64,000 nucleotides of DNA from a bacterium (GTDB taxonomy: Bacteria > Actinomycetota > Acidimicrobiia > Spongiisociales > UBA5794): the NCBI GenBank assembly GCA_024228555.1, contig JAAETI010000486.1, positions 62,001 through 126,000 of the forward strand, in the 5' to 3' direction. The translations under genes were made by a program, and so were the position numbers. This document shows, in pieces, positions 43,888 through 53,167 of this stretch (position 1 is its first letter; every line of letters begins with the position of its first letter). The notes below the pieces were generated by a model that saw only the letters and a program-made list of their open reading frames with translations, had not been told where the DNA came from and did no database searches.

Positions 43888-45300
43888 ATGACCCCTGAGG
43901 ACACCGCCCCCCGCTCTACCAGATCGTTGATGACGACTGGGCCGTTCGCCCGATTCTTCTGGGCTGCGGTTATCGGTTCAACAGGCGACTGGGTAACGGT
44001 CCTCGCCCTGCTCACCCTGGCCAACCGCATCGGATCACAAGAAGGCATCCTTGTTGCTTTGATGTCTCGGATCCTGCCGGGCCTACTGCTGGGTGGTCTG
44101 GTCGGGGTGGTCTCCGATCGCATGGATCGACGCAAACTTGTCGTGTTTGCCGACATTGGCCGCGGCGTGGTGGTGCCCTTCCTGATATTCGTCGATTCTC
44201 TTCCAATGCTGGTCGCTCTCACGTTGATTCTGGAGTTACTCAGCCTGCTCGGCCAGCCGCCTCGGACCGCCATGGTTCCCCGTCTGGTTCGATCCGAGAA
44301 CCTCGTCGGCGCCAACAGCATGATGTTGGCTGCCGCATATGGGACGTTCCCGGTCGGCGCTTTGATGCTGTTGATGATCAAAGGTCTGCCAGACCTCTCT
44401 TTAGGCGGCCTTGTTCCTGCAGGAAATGAGGGTTTCGTTCTTGCTTTCGCCCTTGATGCGCTCACATTCATCGCATCGGGGCTCCTTATTGCTTCGCTGC
44501 CAAAGATGGTTGCTCCGCTCGCTGAGGGGAACGGCAACAACAGCGTTGATTTGAAGGGAGGGTGGAAGGACTTCACCGAAGGTATGAAGTTCCTCGGTAG
44601 CGATCCATCGGTGCGCCGGGTCATCATCGGCATGACGACAGCACTCTTTGGCGGAGGCGCCGTCATTGTGCTGGGACTGGATTTCGTGAACAACGTGCTC
44701 AACGCCGATGACGCAGGGTTCTTCGCCATCATTGCCATGTTGGGCGTCGGTGCTGTGATCGGGCTTGTGGTGCTCTCGGTCTACGAAGATCGATTTGCCC
44801 GTAGGGACATCGCGTTCGGGGTGGCTACAACACTTACCGGTCTCGGCCTATCGGCTGCGGCCATGGTGAATACCGTTCCCGGCGCCGCGGCCTGGATGAT
44901 GGTCATGGGGTTTGGTGCGGGCGCCTCCTACCTGATGGGGTTGACCCATCTCCACGAGTATGTGGGCGATGAGATGCGGGGTCGGGTGTTCGCCACTTTG
45001 TTCACCCTGATGCGGGTTGGTCTCTTTGTTGCGATGGCGGTCGCGGTGCCTCTGGTTGATGCCGTCGGTTGGGTGAATTTTGGGCGGCTCGATGATCCAA
45101 CCCGGGTAGTGCTCTTCCTCGGAGGTCTTACGACCCTGACCTCGGGTCTGACGGTTCTGCTGACGCTACGGTCCGGGTTCCAGACACCGACCCTCGGCAG
45201 GGAGACGCAAGACATCATCTCAGCAGCCAATCGGGCCCGGCGTAGTCGGCAACCAAGCGGGCAGAAGAACGTCGAACCTGAAGACAAGGACGCACCGTGA
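43888..45300 (+). CDS. MFS transporter
   Basis: 470-aa membrane transporter, about 12 helices, with a motif A loop VVSDRMDRRKLVVFADIGRG and the DHA3-like GDEMRGRVFATLFTLMRVGL segment in the second half. A short charged C-terminal tail follows. Paralog of the MFS gene at 18719 but without a linked regulator. TAGGGT lies 8 nt before the ATG (leaderless type). GTGA overlap with tmk, so it is co-transcribed with the nucleotide/replication genes; substrate unknown. Confidence 0.88.
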   Translation: MTPEDTAPRSTRSLMTTGPFARFFWAAVIGSTGDWVTVLALLTLANRIGSQEGILVALMSRILPGLLLGGLVGVVSDRMDRRKLVVFADIGRGVVVPFLIFVDSLPMLVALTLILELLSLLGQPPRTAMVPRLVRSENLVGANSMMLAAAYGTFPVGALMLLMIKGLPDLSLGGLVPAGNEGFVLAFALDALTFIASGLLIASLPKMVAPLAEGNGNNSVDLKGGWKDFTEGMKFLGSDPSVRRVIIGMTTALFGGGAVIVLGLDFVNNVLNADDAGFFAIIAMLGVGAVIGLVVLSVYEDRFARRDIAFGVATTLTGLGLSAAAMVNTVPGAAAWMMVMGFGAGASYLMGLTHLHEYVGDEMRGRVFATLFTLMRVGLFVAMAVAVPLVDAVGWVNFGRLDDPTRVVLFLGGLTTLTSGLTVLLTLRSGFQTPTLGRETQDIISAANRARRSRQPSGQKNVEPEDKDAP

Positions 45301-45920
45301 CCGGCCACTACATAGCTTTCGAAGGCATCGAGGGAACCGGCAAGTCCACCTTGGCCGGTCTACTTACCGCACATCTCGAGGCCATGGGCAAGGACGTCTT
45401 GCGAGTAAGGGAACCCGGCGGCACAGAAACCGGGGAGCGGATTCGAGGCGTGCTGCTCGACCCCGGTGGGTCGGTGTCGCCGTGGAGCGAAGCCTTGCTA
45501 TTTGCCGCGGCCCGTGCCCAACTTGCCCACGAACTGGTTGGGCCGGCCCTCGAGTCCGGCAGTTGGGTTGTCACGGACCGGTCGGTGTACTCGTCCTTGG
45601 CCTATCAAGGAGCAGGGCGCGGTCTTGGGGTGGCGGAGGTAAGAGCGGTCAACGAGCCAGGGCTCGGTGACGTGTGGCCTGAACTGGTTGTGCTGCTCAC
45701 CGTCGATGCGGCCACCGGGTTGGTACGTCAGGAGGATGCTGACCGCATTGGGGCCGAAGGCGTTGCCTTTCAAACGACCGTCGGCGATACATTCGAAGAA
45801 CTGGCGCTCGCCGATCCAGATCGGTTCGTTGTCGTTGACGCTTCGCCTGACCTGGATACCGTTTGGAAGCAAGTGCTGCAACATGTGGAGGGGCGATGGG
45901 TGATCTCTTCCGAGATGTAA
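45297..45920 (+). CDS. tmk: Thymidylate kinase
   Basis: Phosphorylates dTMP to dTDP. 207 aa. Walker A FEGIEGTGKSTLAGLL, the DR(Y/S) segment VVTDRSVYSSLAYQGAGRG, and REPGGTETGERIR are intact. GTG start overlaps the MFS stop by 4 bp and the gene overlaps holB by 25 bp, the common tmk-holB coupling. Confidence 0.96.
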   Translation: MTGHYIAFEGIEGTGKSTLAGLLTAHLEAMGKDVLRVREPGGTETGERIRGVLLDPGGSVSPWSEALLFAAARAQLAHELVGPALESGSWVVTDRSVYSSLAYQGAGRGLGVAEVRAVNEPGLGDVWPELVVLLTVDAATGLVRQEDADRIGAEGVAFQTTVGDTFEELALADPDRFVVVDASPDLDTVWKQVLQHVEGRWVISSEM

Positions 45921-46957
45921 TTGGTCATGAAGGCGTTGCCGGTGTCCTCGCCGAGGACATAGATACGCCTGCCCACGCCTACCTGTTTGTTGGTCCGCTC
46001 GGCGTGGGGAAAGCCGCCGTGGCGCGTCGTTTTGCGGCGGGACTGATATGTGGTGATGACGAGCAATGTCAGAGTCGGGTGCTGCGGGGTCTGCACCCCG
46101 ATGTTGTCGGAGTCGAGCCCGACGGGAGGTCAGCGATCACAGTCGACCAGGCGCGCAACACCGTCGCTCTTGCCAACCTGGCTCCGGTCGAAAGCGATCG
46201 CAAGATCTTCATCCTCGAAGAGGGTGGGGCGATGAACGATGAAGCTGCCAACGCCCTGCTCAAGACGCTCGAGGAACCAACTTCCTCGACGATCTTTCTC
46301 GTCGTGGCGGAGTCAGAAGATGATCTTCCGTCGACTGTTGCCAGCCGGTGCCGCACCGTTGTGTTCGGTCGGGTCCCCGAGGCTGATGTTGCCGCCGGTC
46401 TGGAGGCGCAGGGTGTCGATGCGGAGCGGGCCGAGCAGGCTGCCCGAATCTCTGGGGGTAGGCCCGGCCTCGCCATTTCGCTGGCAACCCGTGCGGATGT
46501 CGCCGCGTTCCGAAACGTGTGGATGAGTGTTCCGCTGCGTCTGTCCGAGCACCCAGGCGATGGCTACCGGCTTGCCGATGAAGTTACAGCTGCTGCTGAC
46601 CCGCTCATGGCTGCACTCAAGGAACGCCTGGTCGAGGAAGCCGCAACCCTCGAAGCTGAGGGAGGGCTGAGCAAGGCAGTCGAGCAGAGACATACCCGCG
46701 AGCTGAAGCGAGCAATCATCGGGTTGCACGTGTCTGGGCTCGAGATTCTGTCGGGGTTCTATCGCGATGCCGCCGCAGCCCAGCTGGGCGCACCGGTTCA
46801 CAATCCGGATATCCCGGCGCCGGCGCTGACTCGCATCCCGCCACGACGGGCCCTGCTCAACGCCGATCGTGTGCTCGACGCCATTGACGCCATCGAGTCC
46901 AATCAACGTCCGCAGCTGGCGCTGGCTGCCCTATTTGCCGACATTGGCGGGTCGTAG
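45896..46957 (+). CDS. holB: DNA polymerase III subunit delta'
   Basis: Clamp-loader subunit, 353 aa from the ATG at 45896 (MGDLFRDVIGHEGVA), with a GGAGGGG SD. AAA+ core: YLFVGPLGVGKAAVARRFA, Cys-rich GLICGDDEQCQSRV, ILEEGGAMNDEAANALLKTLEEP (Walker B/sensor region) and SRCRTVVFG. Neighbour tmk and overlap support the assignment. The track's earlier start adds residues inside tmk. Confidence 0.93.
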   Translation: MGDLFRDVIGHEGVAGVLAEDIDTPAHAYLFVGPLGVGKAAVARRFAAGLICGDDEQCQSRVLRGLHPDVVGVEPDGRSAITVDQARNTVALANLAPVESDRKIFILEEGGAMNDEAANALLKTLEEPTSSTIFLVVAESEDDLPSTVASRCRTVVFGRVPEADVAAGLEAQGVDAERAEQAARISGGRPGLAISLATRADVAAFRNVWMSVPLRLSEHPGDGYRLADEVTAAADPLMAALKERLVEEAATLEAEGGLSKAVEQRHTRELKRAIIGLHVSGLEILSGFYRDAAAAQLGAPVHNPDIPAPALTRIPPRRALLNADRVLDAIDAIESNQRPQLALAALFADIGGS

Positions 46958-46958
46958 C

Positions 46959-47612
46959 GTGCAGCGCGGTCCGGGGCCGGGGGCCTATGGCTTTGTGAAG
47001 GTGATGCGACACCCGGTGGGCTGGTTGACCAAGGCCTTCCTTGCGGGCGAGTTCAGCGGCCGGGAGCATCTTCCTGACAATGGCCCGTACATTGTTGCTG
47101 CGAATCACCTGTCGCTGGTTGATCCGGTGTTCGTCACTCTCGGTATTGGCAAGCTGGTCAGGTTCCTCGCGCTTGATGATCTCTTTGAACAGAACCGGTT
47201 CCTCGAAGAGATGATTTACTACTTCGGGTCAATCCCGATTTCGAGGGATCGGCCGCCGCTTGGGGCCATGAAACATGCGCTCGAGATATTGGATGAGGGA
47301 GAAATCCTTGGCGTCTATCCCGAGGGGGCGCGGGCTGCGCATTGGGGGGAGCGAACCATCAAGCGGGGACCGGCTTGGCTGTCTCTCGCCACGGGGGCGC
47401 CGATCATCCCGTGTGCCTTGACGGGTACGGAAGCGACGCTGAGTCCCGACCAACCGCGAGTTCGCGTTCCTTCTGTGCGACTGTCATTCCATCCAGCGCT
47501 GCATCCGGGTTCGTACCTTGATTGTGAGGACCCGTTGCAGGTCATGATGAGTGACTGGGTGGCGGTTCTCGACGAGCAACTGGCGCATTGGCATCGGAGA
47601 GACAAGACGTGA
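46959..47612 (+). CDS. plsC: 1-acyl-glycerol-3-phosphate acyltransferase (PlsC-like)
   Basis: Membrane-associated acyltransferase of phospholipid synthesis, 217 aa. The NHX4D motif is NHLSLVD, followed by ISRDRPPLGAM and the FPEG-type motif YPEGARAAHWGERTIKRG. GTG start at 46959, 1 nt after holB. It is followed by an epimerase with a GTGA overlap. Acyl and acceptor specificity cannot be read. Confidence 0.88.
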   Translation: MQRGPGPGAYGFVKVMRHPVGWLTKAFLAGEFSGREHLPDNGPYIVAANHLSLVDPVFVTLGIGKLVRFLALDDLFEQNRFLEEMIYYFGSIPISRDRPPLGAMKHALEILDEGEILGVYPEGARAAHWGERTIKRGPAWLSLATGAPIIPCALTGTEATLSPDQPRVRVPSVRLSFHPALHPGSYLDCEDPLQVMMSDWVAVLDEQLAHWHRRDKT

Positions 47613-48505
47613 AAGTACTTGTCACCGGAGCGAGCGGGTTGATCGGGACAGCATTGCGGCGCTCGCTCGAGTCGGATGATCATGATGTGACTTGCCTAGT
47701 CCGTGGTGAGCCCATCACACCCTCGCAGCGGTTCTGGGATCCTGCTGCGGGCACGCTCGATGTCGCTCACGTCGATGGGTTCGATGCCGTCGTTCACCTC
47801 GCCGGTGCGGGTATCGGAGATCGCAGATGGTCAGATGAACGCAAGCGCCTCATCCTCGACTCGAGGGTTCAGGGGACAGAACTCCTGACGAAGCGGCTGG
47901 CGAGTGCGGACAGCAAGCCGCGTGTACTGATCTCGGGATCGGCCATCGGATTTTATGGCGACCGCACCGATCCCGTCACTGAAGATGACGGGTCCGCGGA
48001 TCCTCCCGATTTCCTGTCAGATGTGTGCGTTGCATGGGAGGACGCAACTGCGGATGCCACCGCAGCAGGAATTCGTACCGTTCCTGTTCGAACGGGACTC
48101 GTCCTTGCCAAATCCGGTGGGGCGCTCGGCAAGTTGTTGCTCCCTTTTCGATTAGGTGTCGGTGGTCGCCTCGGTTCTGGAGAGACATGGTGGAGCTGGA
48201 TAACACTCGACGATCACGTGCGAGCTATCCGCCACCTCATCGAATACCCAGTGAAGGGGCCGGTCAACCTGACTGCCCCCAACCCTGCAACGAACGCCGA
48301 GGTGACCAAGGCCCTTGGCAAGGCACTGAGCCGACCGACGGTGCTGCCGGTGCCGCGTGCGGGCCTGCGTCTACTGCTGGGCAAGGAGTTGGCTGATGCG
48401 CTGCTATTCACCTCCAATCGGGTTCTTCCCGCCAAGCTCGAGGCGTCTGGGTTCAAATTCGCTCACTCCACGATTGATCAAGCCCTCCGTGCCGTTCTAG
48501 ATTGA
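47609..48505 (+). CDS. TIGR01777-type NAD-dependent epimerase-like protein (YfcH family)
   Basis: 298-aa SDR-extended protein: Rossmann start VLVTGASGLIGTALRRSL, VVHLAGAGIGDRRWS, SGSAIGFYGDR, the family C-terminal domain LTAPNPATNAEVTKALGKAL. Function of the YfcH/TIGR01777 family is not established. Starts with GTG overlapping plsC; last gene of the tmk operon before the tRNA. Confidence 0.88.
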   Translation: MKVLVTGASGLIGTALRRSLESDDHDVTCLVRGEPITPSQRFWDPAAGTLDVAHVDGFDAVVHLAGAGIGDRRWSDERKRLILDSRVQGTELLTKRLASADSKPRVLISGSAIGFYGDRTDPVTEDDGSADPPDFLSDVCVAWEDATADATAAGIRTVPVRTGLVLAKSGGALGKLLLPFRLGVGGRLGSGETWWSWITLDDHVRAIRHLIEYPVKGPVNLTAPNPATNAEVTKALGKALSRPTVLPVPRAGLRLLLGKELADALLFTSNRVLPAKLEASGFKFAHSTIDQALRAVLD

Positions 48506-48540
48506 CGCCCCTGGCGCTGCGCTAGCATTGCGCACCCTTC

Positions 48541-48616
48541 GCCGGGGTAGCTCAGTCGGTAGAGCGACGCACTCGTAATGCGTAGGTCACGGGTTCGATT
48601 CCCGTCTCCGGCTCCA
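48541..48616 (+). tRNA. tRNA-Thr (anticodon CGT), CCA encoded
   Basis: Full cloverleaf: GCCGGGG/CTCCGGC acceptor (one G-U), D arm GCTCAGTCGGTAGAGC, anticodon stem ACGCA/TGCGT with loop CTCGTAA, T arm ACGGG-TTCGATT-CCCGT, discriminator T and encoded CCA (48614-48616). A TTGACG...TAGCAT pair (15-bp spacer) just upstream overlaps the epimerase stop and may be its promoter. Confidence 0.96.
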
Positions 48617-48675
48617 ACTTTCGCATATGTGGTTTCTGCCGTTAGGTTGGCATTGGAACCTCTTGAGGAGCGTCG

Positions 48676-49239
48676 ATGGCCGAGCAAGCCGATTTCGAGC
48701 GTGACGCAATGGAATACGCACCGCAGCTGTATTCCGCCGCGCTCCGGATGACGCGCAATCCGGCGGATGCGGAAGATGTTGTCCAAGAGACATATCTGAA
48801 GGCATATCGGGCTTACGGCACCTTCCAAGAGGGGACCAATCTCAAGGCCTGGCTCTACAGGATTCTGACCAACACCTACATCAATCGTTATCGCAAGCAG
48901 CAACGCCGGCCATCGGAGGTCGAGCTGGGTGAGCTCCAGGATCTCTATCTGTTCCGACGCTTGGGCGAAGCTTCCGGCGCCGAACGCAGCACCGAGGAGT
49001 CGGTTCTCGAAGCAATGGTCGACACCGACATCAAAGCCGCGCTGGAGTCGCTTCCTGAGCGATTCCGGATGCCGGTTCTCCTTGCCGATGTCGAGGGTTT
49101 TTCCTACAAGGAGATAGCCGAAATCACTGATGTTCCGATCGGAACCGTGATGTCACGGCTACATAGGGGAAGAAAAGCGCTCCAAAAGAAGTTGTGGTCA
49201 TTGGCTGAGCAACGCGGACTTACGGGACCAGGCCAATGA
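48676..49239 (+). CDS. ECF sigma factor, SigR/SigH-like
   Basis: 187 aa. Region 2: [20 protein letters not shown] and [37 protein letters not shown]; region 4: [18 protein letters not shown] and [18 protein letters not shown]. The order and the downstream zinc anti-sigma gene match the SigR/SigH group, which controls thiol-oxidative-stress genes in actinobacteria. GAGGAG SD before the ATG at 48676; ATGA overlap with the anti-sigma gene. Confidence 0.9.
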   Translation: MAEQADFERDAMEYAPQLYSAALRMTRNPADAEDVVQETYLKAYRAYGTFQEGTNLKAWLYRILTNTYINRYRKQQRRPSEVELGELQDLYLFRRLGEASGAERSTEESVLEAMVDTDIKAALESLPERFRMPVLLADVEGFSYKEIAEITDVPIGTVMSRLHRGRKALQKKLWSLAEQRGLTGPGQ

Positions 49240-49484
49240 AAGCTGAATGCGACCACGCGGTCGACTATCTGTACCAATACATCGACGAGGAGCTGACATG
49301 GTCACGCCGGCTCCGGATTCGGTGGCATCTGAAACGCTGTGGCCATTGTGTTGATGCCTTTGATTTCGAGGCTCGGCTCAAAGAGCGGATGCGAGAATGT
49401 GGCAAAGATGAGCCATCTCAGGAACTTTTCGACCGTATCCGTGCGTTAATAGACAAAGAGACAGCTGAGTCTCAGGACACCTGA
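49236..49484 (+). CDS. Zinc-binding anti-sigma factor, RsrA-like
   Basis: 82-aa ZAS protein. HLKRCGHC gives the H-x3-C-x2-C zinc motif (His31, Cys35, Cys38), with Cys5 in the N-terminal AECDH as the fourth ligand, as in RsrA; an extra Cys lies near residue 54. In the family, disulfide stress oxidises Cys pairs, releases zinc and frees the sigma factor. Its coupling with the upstream sigma gene supports this role. Confidence 0.88.
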   Translation: MKAECDHAVDYLYQYIDEELTWSRRLRIRWHLKRCGHCVDAFDFEARLKERMRECGKDEPSQELFDRIRALIDKETAESQDT

Positions 49485-49538
49485 GCCAGCCGCGTCGGCC
49501 AATCCGCACCTGCGGATCGAGAAAGTGAAACGCACCAA

Positions 49539-49733
49539 ATGTCTGATAACACCCTCAAGGGCAAGCGCATTCTGAGCACTGCCCGACCCCCAAAAGCATC
49601 AAGCGAACAGCGTCACTGCGCCAAGAGCGAGTGCGACACCCTTCTTTCGCGGTACAACCGTCGAGAGTTTTGCTACGCCCACGCTCCCACCAAGTTCCCC
49701 CGTCTCCGTGGCCGCGTAGTCCCCGAGCTCTAA
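49539..49733 (+). CDS. Small putative zinc-binding protein
   Basis: 64-aa basic protein. RHCAKSECDTLLSRYNRREF ending in CYAH gives a CX4C...CX2H pattern, a possible zinc site; the flanks are Arg/Pro-rich. No family recognised. It follows the sigma/anti-sigma pair on the same strand with a 55-bp gap, so it may be part of that unit. Weak SD (GAGAAAG). Confidence 0.5.
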   Translation: MSDNTLKGKRILSTARPPKASSEQRHCAKSECDTLLSRYNRREFCYAHAPTKFPRLRGRVVPEL

Positions 49734-49824
49734 GGACCGGGAGGGGGAAGACGCAAGCACCCCACCCGGGAAGGCGCGAGACGTGGCTGGCTCGGGGCGT
49801 GGTGACTGACTATCGTCTCGTTCG

Positions 49825-50112
49825 ATGAAGAAGCCACTTGAAAACGTCATTCGCGGTCTTGTGCTGCTGTTGTTGTTCGTGCCGGCTCCGCTTGCGATAG
49901 TTGGTGCGCCAGCCGCCGTTGCCGATGTCTCGGCGCAGGTTGTCGCTGCCGAGCCTGCGGTGGTGGTTCCCGAGTCTGAAGAGGAAGCCGCGGAGGATCC
50001 TTGGACCGCACGATTCCTCGCTCCAATCGGTGCGGTGCTCGGTGCCGTTGCCGTTGGGTCGGCTGTGGCCTACTACGTGGTGCGGATTCGTGGGCGCTAC
50101 CGCGTCGTCTAG
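49825..50112 (+). CDS. Small exported or membrane protein
   Basis: 95 aa: an N-terminal hydrophobic signal (VIRGLVLLLLFVPAPLAIVG), an Ala/Val/Glu-rich middle (VVVPESEEEAAEDPW), a C-terminal TM helix (APIGAVLGAVAVGSAVAYYV) and a basic tail. Function unknown. TATCGT lies 8 nt before the ATG (leaderless type). Confidence 0.55.
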   Translation: MKKPLENVIRGLVLLLLFVPAPLAIVGAPAAVADVSAQVVAAEPAVVVPESEEEAAEDPWTARFLAPIGAVLGAVAVGSAVAYYVVRIRGRYRVV

Positions 50113-50169
50113 ACCGGACAGTACTTTCGAACGACCCTGAGAGTCTTTAGGCGTAGTACTTTGCTTTCC

Positions 50170-51201
50170 ATGGCCACCACCAATTGGGACGGCGCAGTTT
50201 CGATAGCGAGACGATTCGCCGGGAATTACCCACTAGAAGGCACCTATCACGAAGCCCGCTTTGCGCGGCAGGCACCGCTGATGGTCGAACGAGCCACCGC
50301 CCTTGTGTCCGCAGAGACCGGTCTCGAAGCTCCCGGCACACCGGATATTGCTGTAGTCAGTCGTGTCGAGTGGGTCGAGAACAACATCGCCTCATTCTCT
50401 GAGCTGATGGCCCCGGTTACAGATCGACTTGGCGAGACCAAGAGCGTGGGACGCAACGCCGCGGGTCGCCTCATGTCTGCTGAGCTCGGTGCTTTGCTCG
50501 GGTTTCTGTCTCGGCGTGTTCTCGGTCAATACGAACTGGTGCTTCCGACGAGCGACGGTGGCGACGGTGACACCGTCATGTTTGTCGGGGCCAACGTCCT
50601 TGCGATCGAACGGAGATTCGAGTTCCGCCCCGCTGAATTCCGCTTCTGGGTGGCCTTGCACGAATCGACTCACCGCCTGCAGTTCCAGGGGGTCCCCTGG
50701 CTTCGCTCCTACTTCCTGGGACTCGTCGAGGAACTTGTCAACGCTTCGAAACCCGAGCCGGGTCGGATGTCTCGTCTTGCGGAGGAGGTGCGTCAGGCGT
50801 CATCACAGGGTCGGCCCCTCGTCGATGAGCAAGGGCTATTCGGGCTGCTGGCCACGCCAGATCAGCGTGAGGTCATCGGAAAGGTGCAAGCGCTCATGTC
50901 GCTGCTCGAAGGCCACGGTCACGTCGTCATGGATCGAATCGGAGAGCGCGAGTTGGTTAGCCAGGCTCGGATGTCGCGCATTCTGGCGTCACGGCGCAAT
51001 GACCCCCGCACCGCAATGTTCATGAGGCTTGTTGGGCTCGAGATGAAGATGAAGCAGTACGAGATGGGCGCAAAGTTCATCGAGGGTGTGGAGCGGCAGG
51101 CTGGTTGGTCTGCCTTGGATGCGGCGTGGCTGCGACCCTCGAACCTCCCAACGCTCGCCGAAATCGAGGACCCGGTCTCATGGCTGTACCGGGTGGGTTG
51201 A
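50170..51201 (+). CDS. Coenzyme F420 biosynthesis-associated zincin-like protein
   Basis: 343 aa from the ATG at 50170. The family (zincin_2, 'F420-associated') carries an HEXXH motif, here HESTHRLQF near residue 170, with helical flanks and a conserved C-terminal WLRPSNLPTLAEIEDPVSWL. It is a predicted metalloprotease of unknown substrate, found in F420-using actinobacteria. TACTTT lies 7 nt before the ATG. It precedes tilS with a 22-bp overlap, the common actinobacterial order. Confidence 0.85.
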   Translation: MATTNWDGAVSIARRFAGNYPLEGTYHEARFARQAPLMVERATALVSAETGLEAPGTPDIAVVSRVEWVENNIASFSELMAPVTDRLGETKSVGRNAAGRLMSAELGALLGFLSRRVLGQYELVLPTSDGGDGDTVMFVGANVLAIERRFEFRPAEFRFWVALHESTHRLQFQGVPWLRSYFLGLVEELVNASKPEPGRMSRLAEEVRQASSQGRPLVDEQGLFGLLATPDQREVIGKVQALMSLLEGHGHVVMDRIGERELVSQARMSRILASRRNDPRTAMFMRLVGLEMKMKQYEMGAKFIEGVERQAGWSALDAAWLRPSNLPTLAEIEDPVSWLYRVG

Positions 51202-52496
51202 GTCAGTTCGGCAACGAGGTATGCGCGGCCGTAGCACGGCTCCCTGCCGGACCAGTCGTCGTGGCCATCTCCGGTGGTGCCGACTCGGCGGTCGCTGCCT
51301 GGGCATGTCATACGGTGCGGCCGCAGGGCCGGGTGCGAGCCGTACACGTGAACCACGGATGGGCGGCATCTGACCGGCTCCAGCAAGCAGCGGTTGCGAT
51401 CGCCGAGAAGCTGAGCGTTCCGCTCGAGATCGCGGCGGTGACCCCAGAGGAGGGGCCGTCGCCCGAAGGTGCCGCTCGCGAAGTCCGTCTGGCCGCTCTT
51501 GTTGCGGCTGCAGGTGGTGACCTGATTGTCATGGGCCACCACGCCGATGATGCGGCCGAAACCGTCGTAGGCAATCTATTGCGCGGAGCAGGCGCCACCG
51601 GTCTTGCCGGCATCACGCCGGAGCGCTTGCCATTTGTTCGGCCGCTGATTGGGTTCCGCAGACAGGACCTGCGTGATTTGGCAACCGAGCTCGAGCTGCC
51701 CTTTCTCGATGATCCGAGCAACGATGATCGGGAAATCCGTCGCAACGTAATCAGGCACGACATTCTGCCCGAACTCGATAGCCATATCGATGGGGAGTTG
51801 GTCGAGATCGTCGGGAGAAGCGCACAACACCTGGCTGCCGACGATGCCTATCTGGACGAGGTGACGCCTCCTGATATCGCGGTGGTGGACGGCGACACGA
51901 CGCTGCTTGCGGTGGCACCCTTGGTAACCGTCCCTGCCGTCCTGGCCAAGCGTGCGATCCGGGCGGCGCTCCGCAAAGTCCACCCGCCCTATCCCGGCAC
52001 TACCCGTGAGGTCGAGGCGGTCCTAGCTGTGACGCTCGGCAGCACACCGCGCCGAGATCTGGGTGGCGGGTACGTGGTTGAGAAGGAGGGGCCATATGTC
52101 GCAATTCACAAGCCCGAGGAACCGATCATCCCCGAGCCGATCGAGCTGACTGTGCCCAGCCGTGTTGTTTTTGGCTCTCACATCGTCACGGTTATGCCGG
52201 TAACGACTGGCACCGGGACGCACATGTCGCACGATTGGTGTCGTCTCGCTCTGCCTTCCGGCAGGCTCGCCGTGCGAGCCCCGCAGCGTGGCGACCGTAT
52301 CGACATTGGGACCGGGAGTAAGAAGGTTGCCGACGCCTTGAACGAGGCTGGGATCGCAGTTCGGAGGAGGCCAGCTTGGCCGCTGGTCGAGTCCCGTGGC
52401 AGAATCGCCTGGGTAGCGGGCGTTCGGGTCGCGGCATGGGCACGCGTCGAGACGTCGCTGAGTACATGGATTGAGTTTGAAAGGCAGACAACGTGA
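51180..52496 (+). CDS. tilS: tRNA(Ile)-lysidine synthase
   Basis: Makes lysidine at C34 of tRNA-Ile(CAU) so that it reads AUA. 438 aa from the ATG at 51180. PP-loop VVVAISGGADSAVAAW, HVNHGW, GHHADDAAETVVGNLLRGAG and the LDDPSNDDREIRRNVIRHDI segment; the C-terminal domain contains a TilS-C-type region GDRIDIGTGSKKVADAL. Overlaps the zincin gene by 22 bp and hpt by 4 bp. Confidence 0.95.
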   Translation: MAVPGGLSQFGNEVCAAVARLPAGPVVVAISGGADSAVAAWACHTVRPQGRVRAVHVNHGWAASDRLQQAAVAIAEKLSVPLEIAAVTPEEGPSPEGAAREVRLAALVAAAGGDLIVMGHHADDAAETVVGNLLRGAGATGLAGITPERLPFVRPLIGFRRQDLRDLATELELPFLDDPSNDDREIRRNVIRHDILPELDSHIDGELVEIVGRSAQHLAADDAYLDEVTPPDIAVVDGDTTLLAVAPLVTVPAVLAKRAIRAALRKVHPPYPGTTREVEAVLAVTLGSTPRRDLGGGYVVEKEGPYVAIHKPEEPIIPEPIELTVPSRVVFGSHIVTVMPVTTGTGTHMSHDWCRLALPSGRLAVRAPQRGDRIDIGTGSKKVADALNEAGIAVRRRPAWPLVESRGRIAWVAGVRVAAWARVETSLSTWIEFERQTT

Positions 52497-53062
52497 AGGT
52501 TGCAAGAGTCCTCATCTCGGAAGACGAGATCCAAGCCAAGCTAGCTGAGATGGGTGCGGCCATCACCAAAGACTACGAGGGCAGGGATGTACTGATGATC
52601 GGCGTCCTCAAGGGCGCGTTTGTGGTCATGGCAGACCTTGCTCGTCATGTGCGGCTACCCGTCGAGACGGACTTCATGGCGGTCTCGTCGTACCACGGCG
52701 GCACCCACAGCTCGGGGGTTGTGCGCATCGTCAAGGACCTCGACCAAGAGATCGCCGGTCGCAACGTCCTCATCGTCGAAGACATCATCGACACCGGCCA
52801 CACCCTCAAATACCTGCTCCGTACGCTTGCGGTCCGCAAGCCGGCCACGCTTTCTCTTGCCTCGCTCCTGATCAAGGACGATGTTGAGCGCCCCCACTTC
52901 GATATTCAATACGAGGGTTTTCACATTCCCAACGAATTCGTTGTTGGCTACGGTCTCGACTACAACGAGCAGTACCGGAATCTTCCCTACATCGGAGTTA
53001 TGGACACGGATTCGACGTCGTCGCCAACCGATGTTCAGGAAGGCTTCAAACTCGCCGAGTAA
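52493..53062 (+). CDS. hpt: Hypoxanthine phosphoribosyltransferase
   Basis: Purine salvage: converts hypoxanthine or guanine with PRPP to IMP/GMP. 189 aa. GVLKGAFVVMADL, the PRPP motif NVLIVEDIIDTGHTLKYL and the C-terminal FVVGYGLDYNEQYRNLPYIG are intact. GTG start overlaps tilS (GTGA). Classic tilS-hpt-ftsH order. Confidence 0.97.
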   Translation: MKVARVLISEDEIQAKLAEMGAAITKDYEGRDVLMIGVLKGAFVVMADLARHVRLPVETDFMAVSSYHGGTHSSGVVRIVKDLDQEIAGRNVLIVEDIIDTGHTLKYLLRTLAVRKPATLSLASLLIKDDVERPHFDIQYEGFHIPNEFVVGYGLDYNEQYRNLPYIGVMDTDSTSSPTDVQEGFKLAE

Positions 53063-53103
53063 CCACAATGCGTTTTGGCGCCTAGCTAGCGTTGCCGATC
53101 GCA

Positions 53104-53109
53104 TATGAT
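53104..53109 (+). promoter_or_regulatory. Candidate -10 box for ftsH overlapping the track's start
   Basis: TATGAT is a strong -10 match, but it overlaps the ATG at 53105 proposed by the track. Transcription from it would begin near 53116 and favours the later GTG start at 53168. No clear -35 is seen. Confidence 0.4.
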
Positions 53110-53159
53110 GGGTCGCCCCGGCGGCCAACAACCAACAAACAACCAACTTGAAGCACCTA

Positions 53160-53164
53160 GGAGC
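53160..53164 (+). promoter_or_regulatory. Shine-Dalgarno favouring the ftsH GTG start
   Basis: AGGAG-type sequence in CCTAGGAGCGAAGTG, about 4 nt before the GTG at 53168. Confidence 0.55.
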
Positions 53165-53167
53165 GAA

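Noticed and set aside
43446-44738. 430-aa minus-strand ORF
   Set aside because: Antisense of the topA end and MFS gene; Ser/Arg/Pro-rich with no family pattern.
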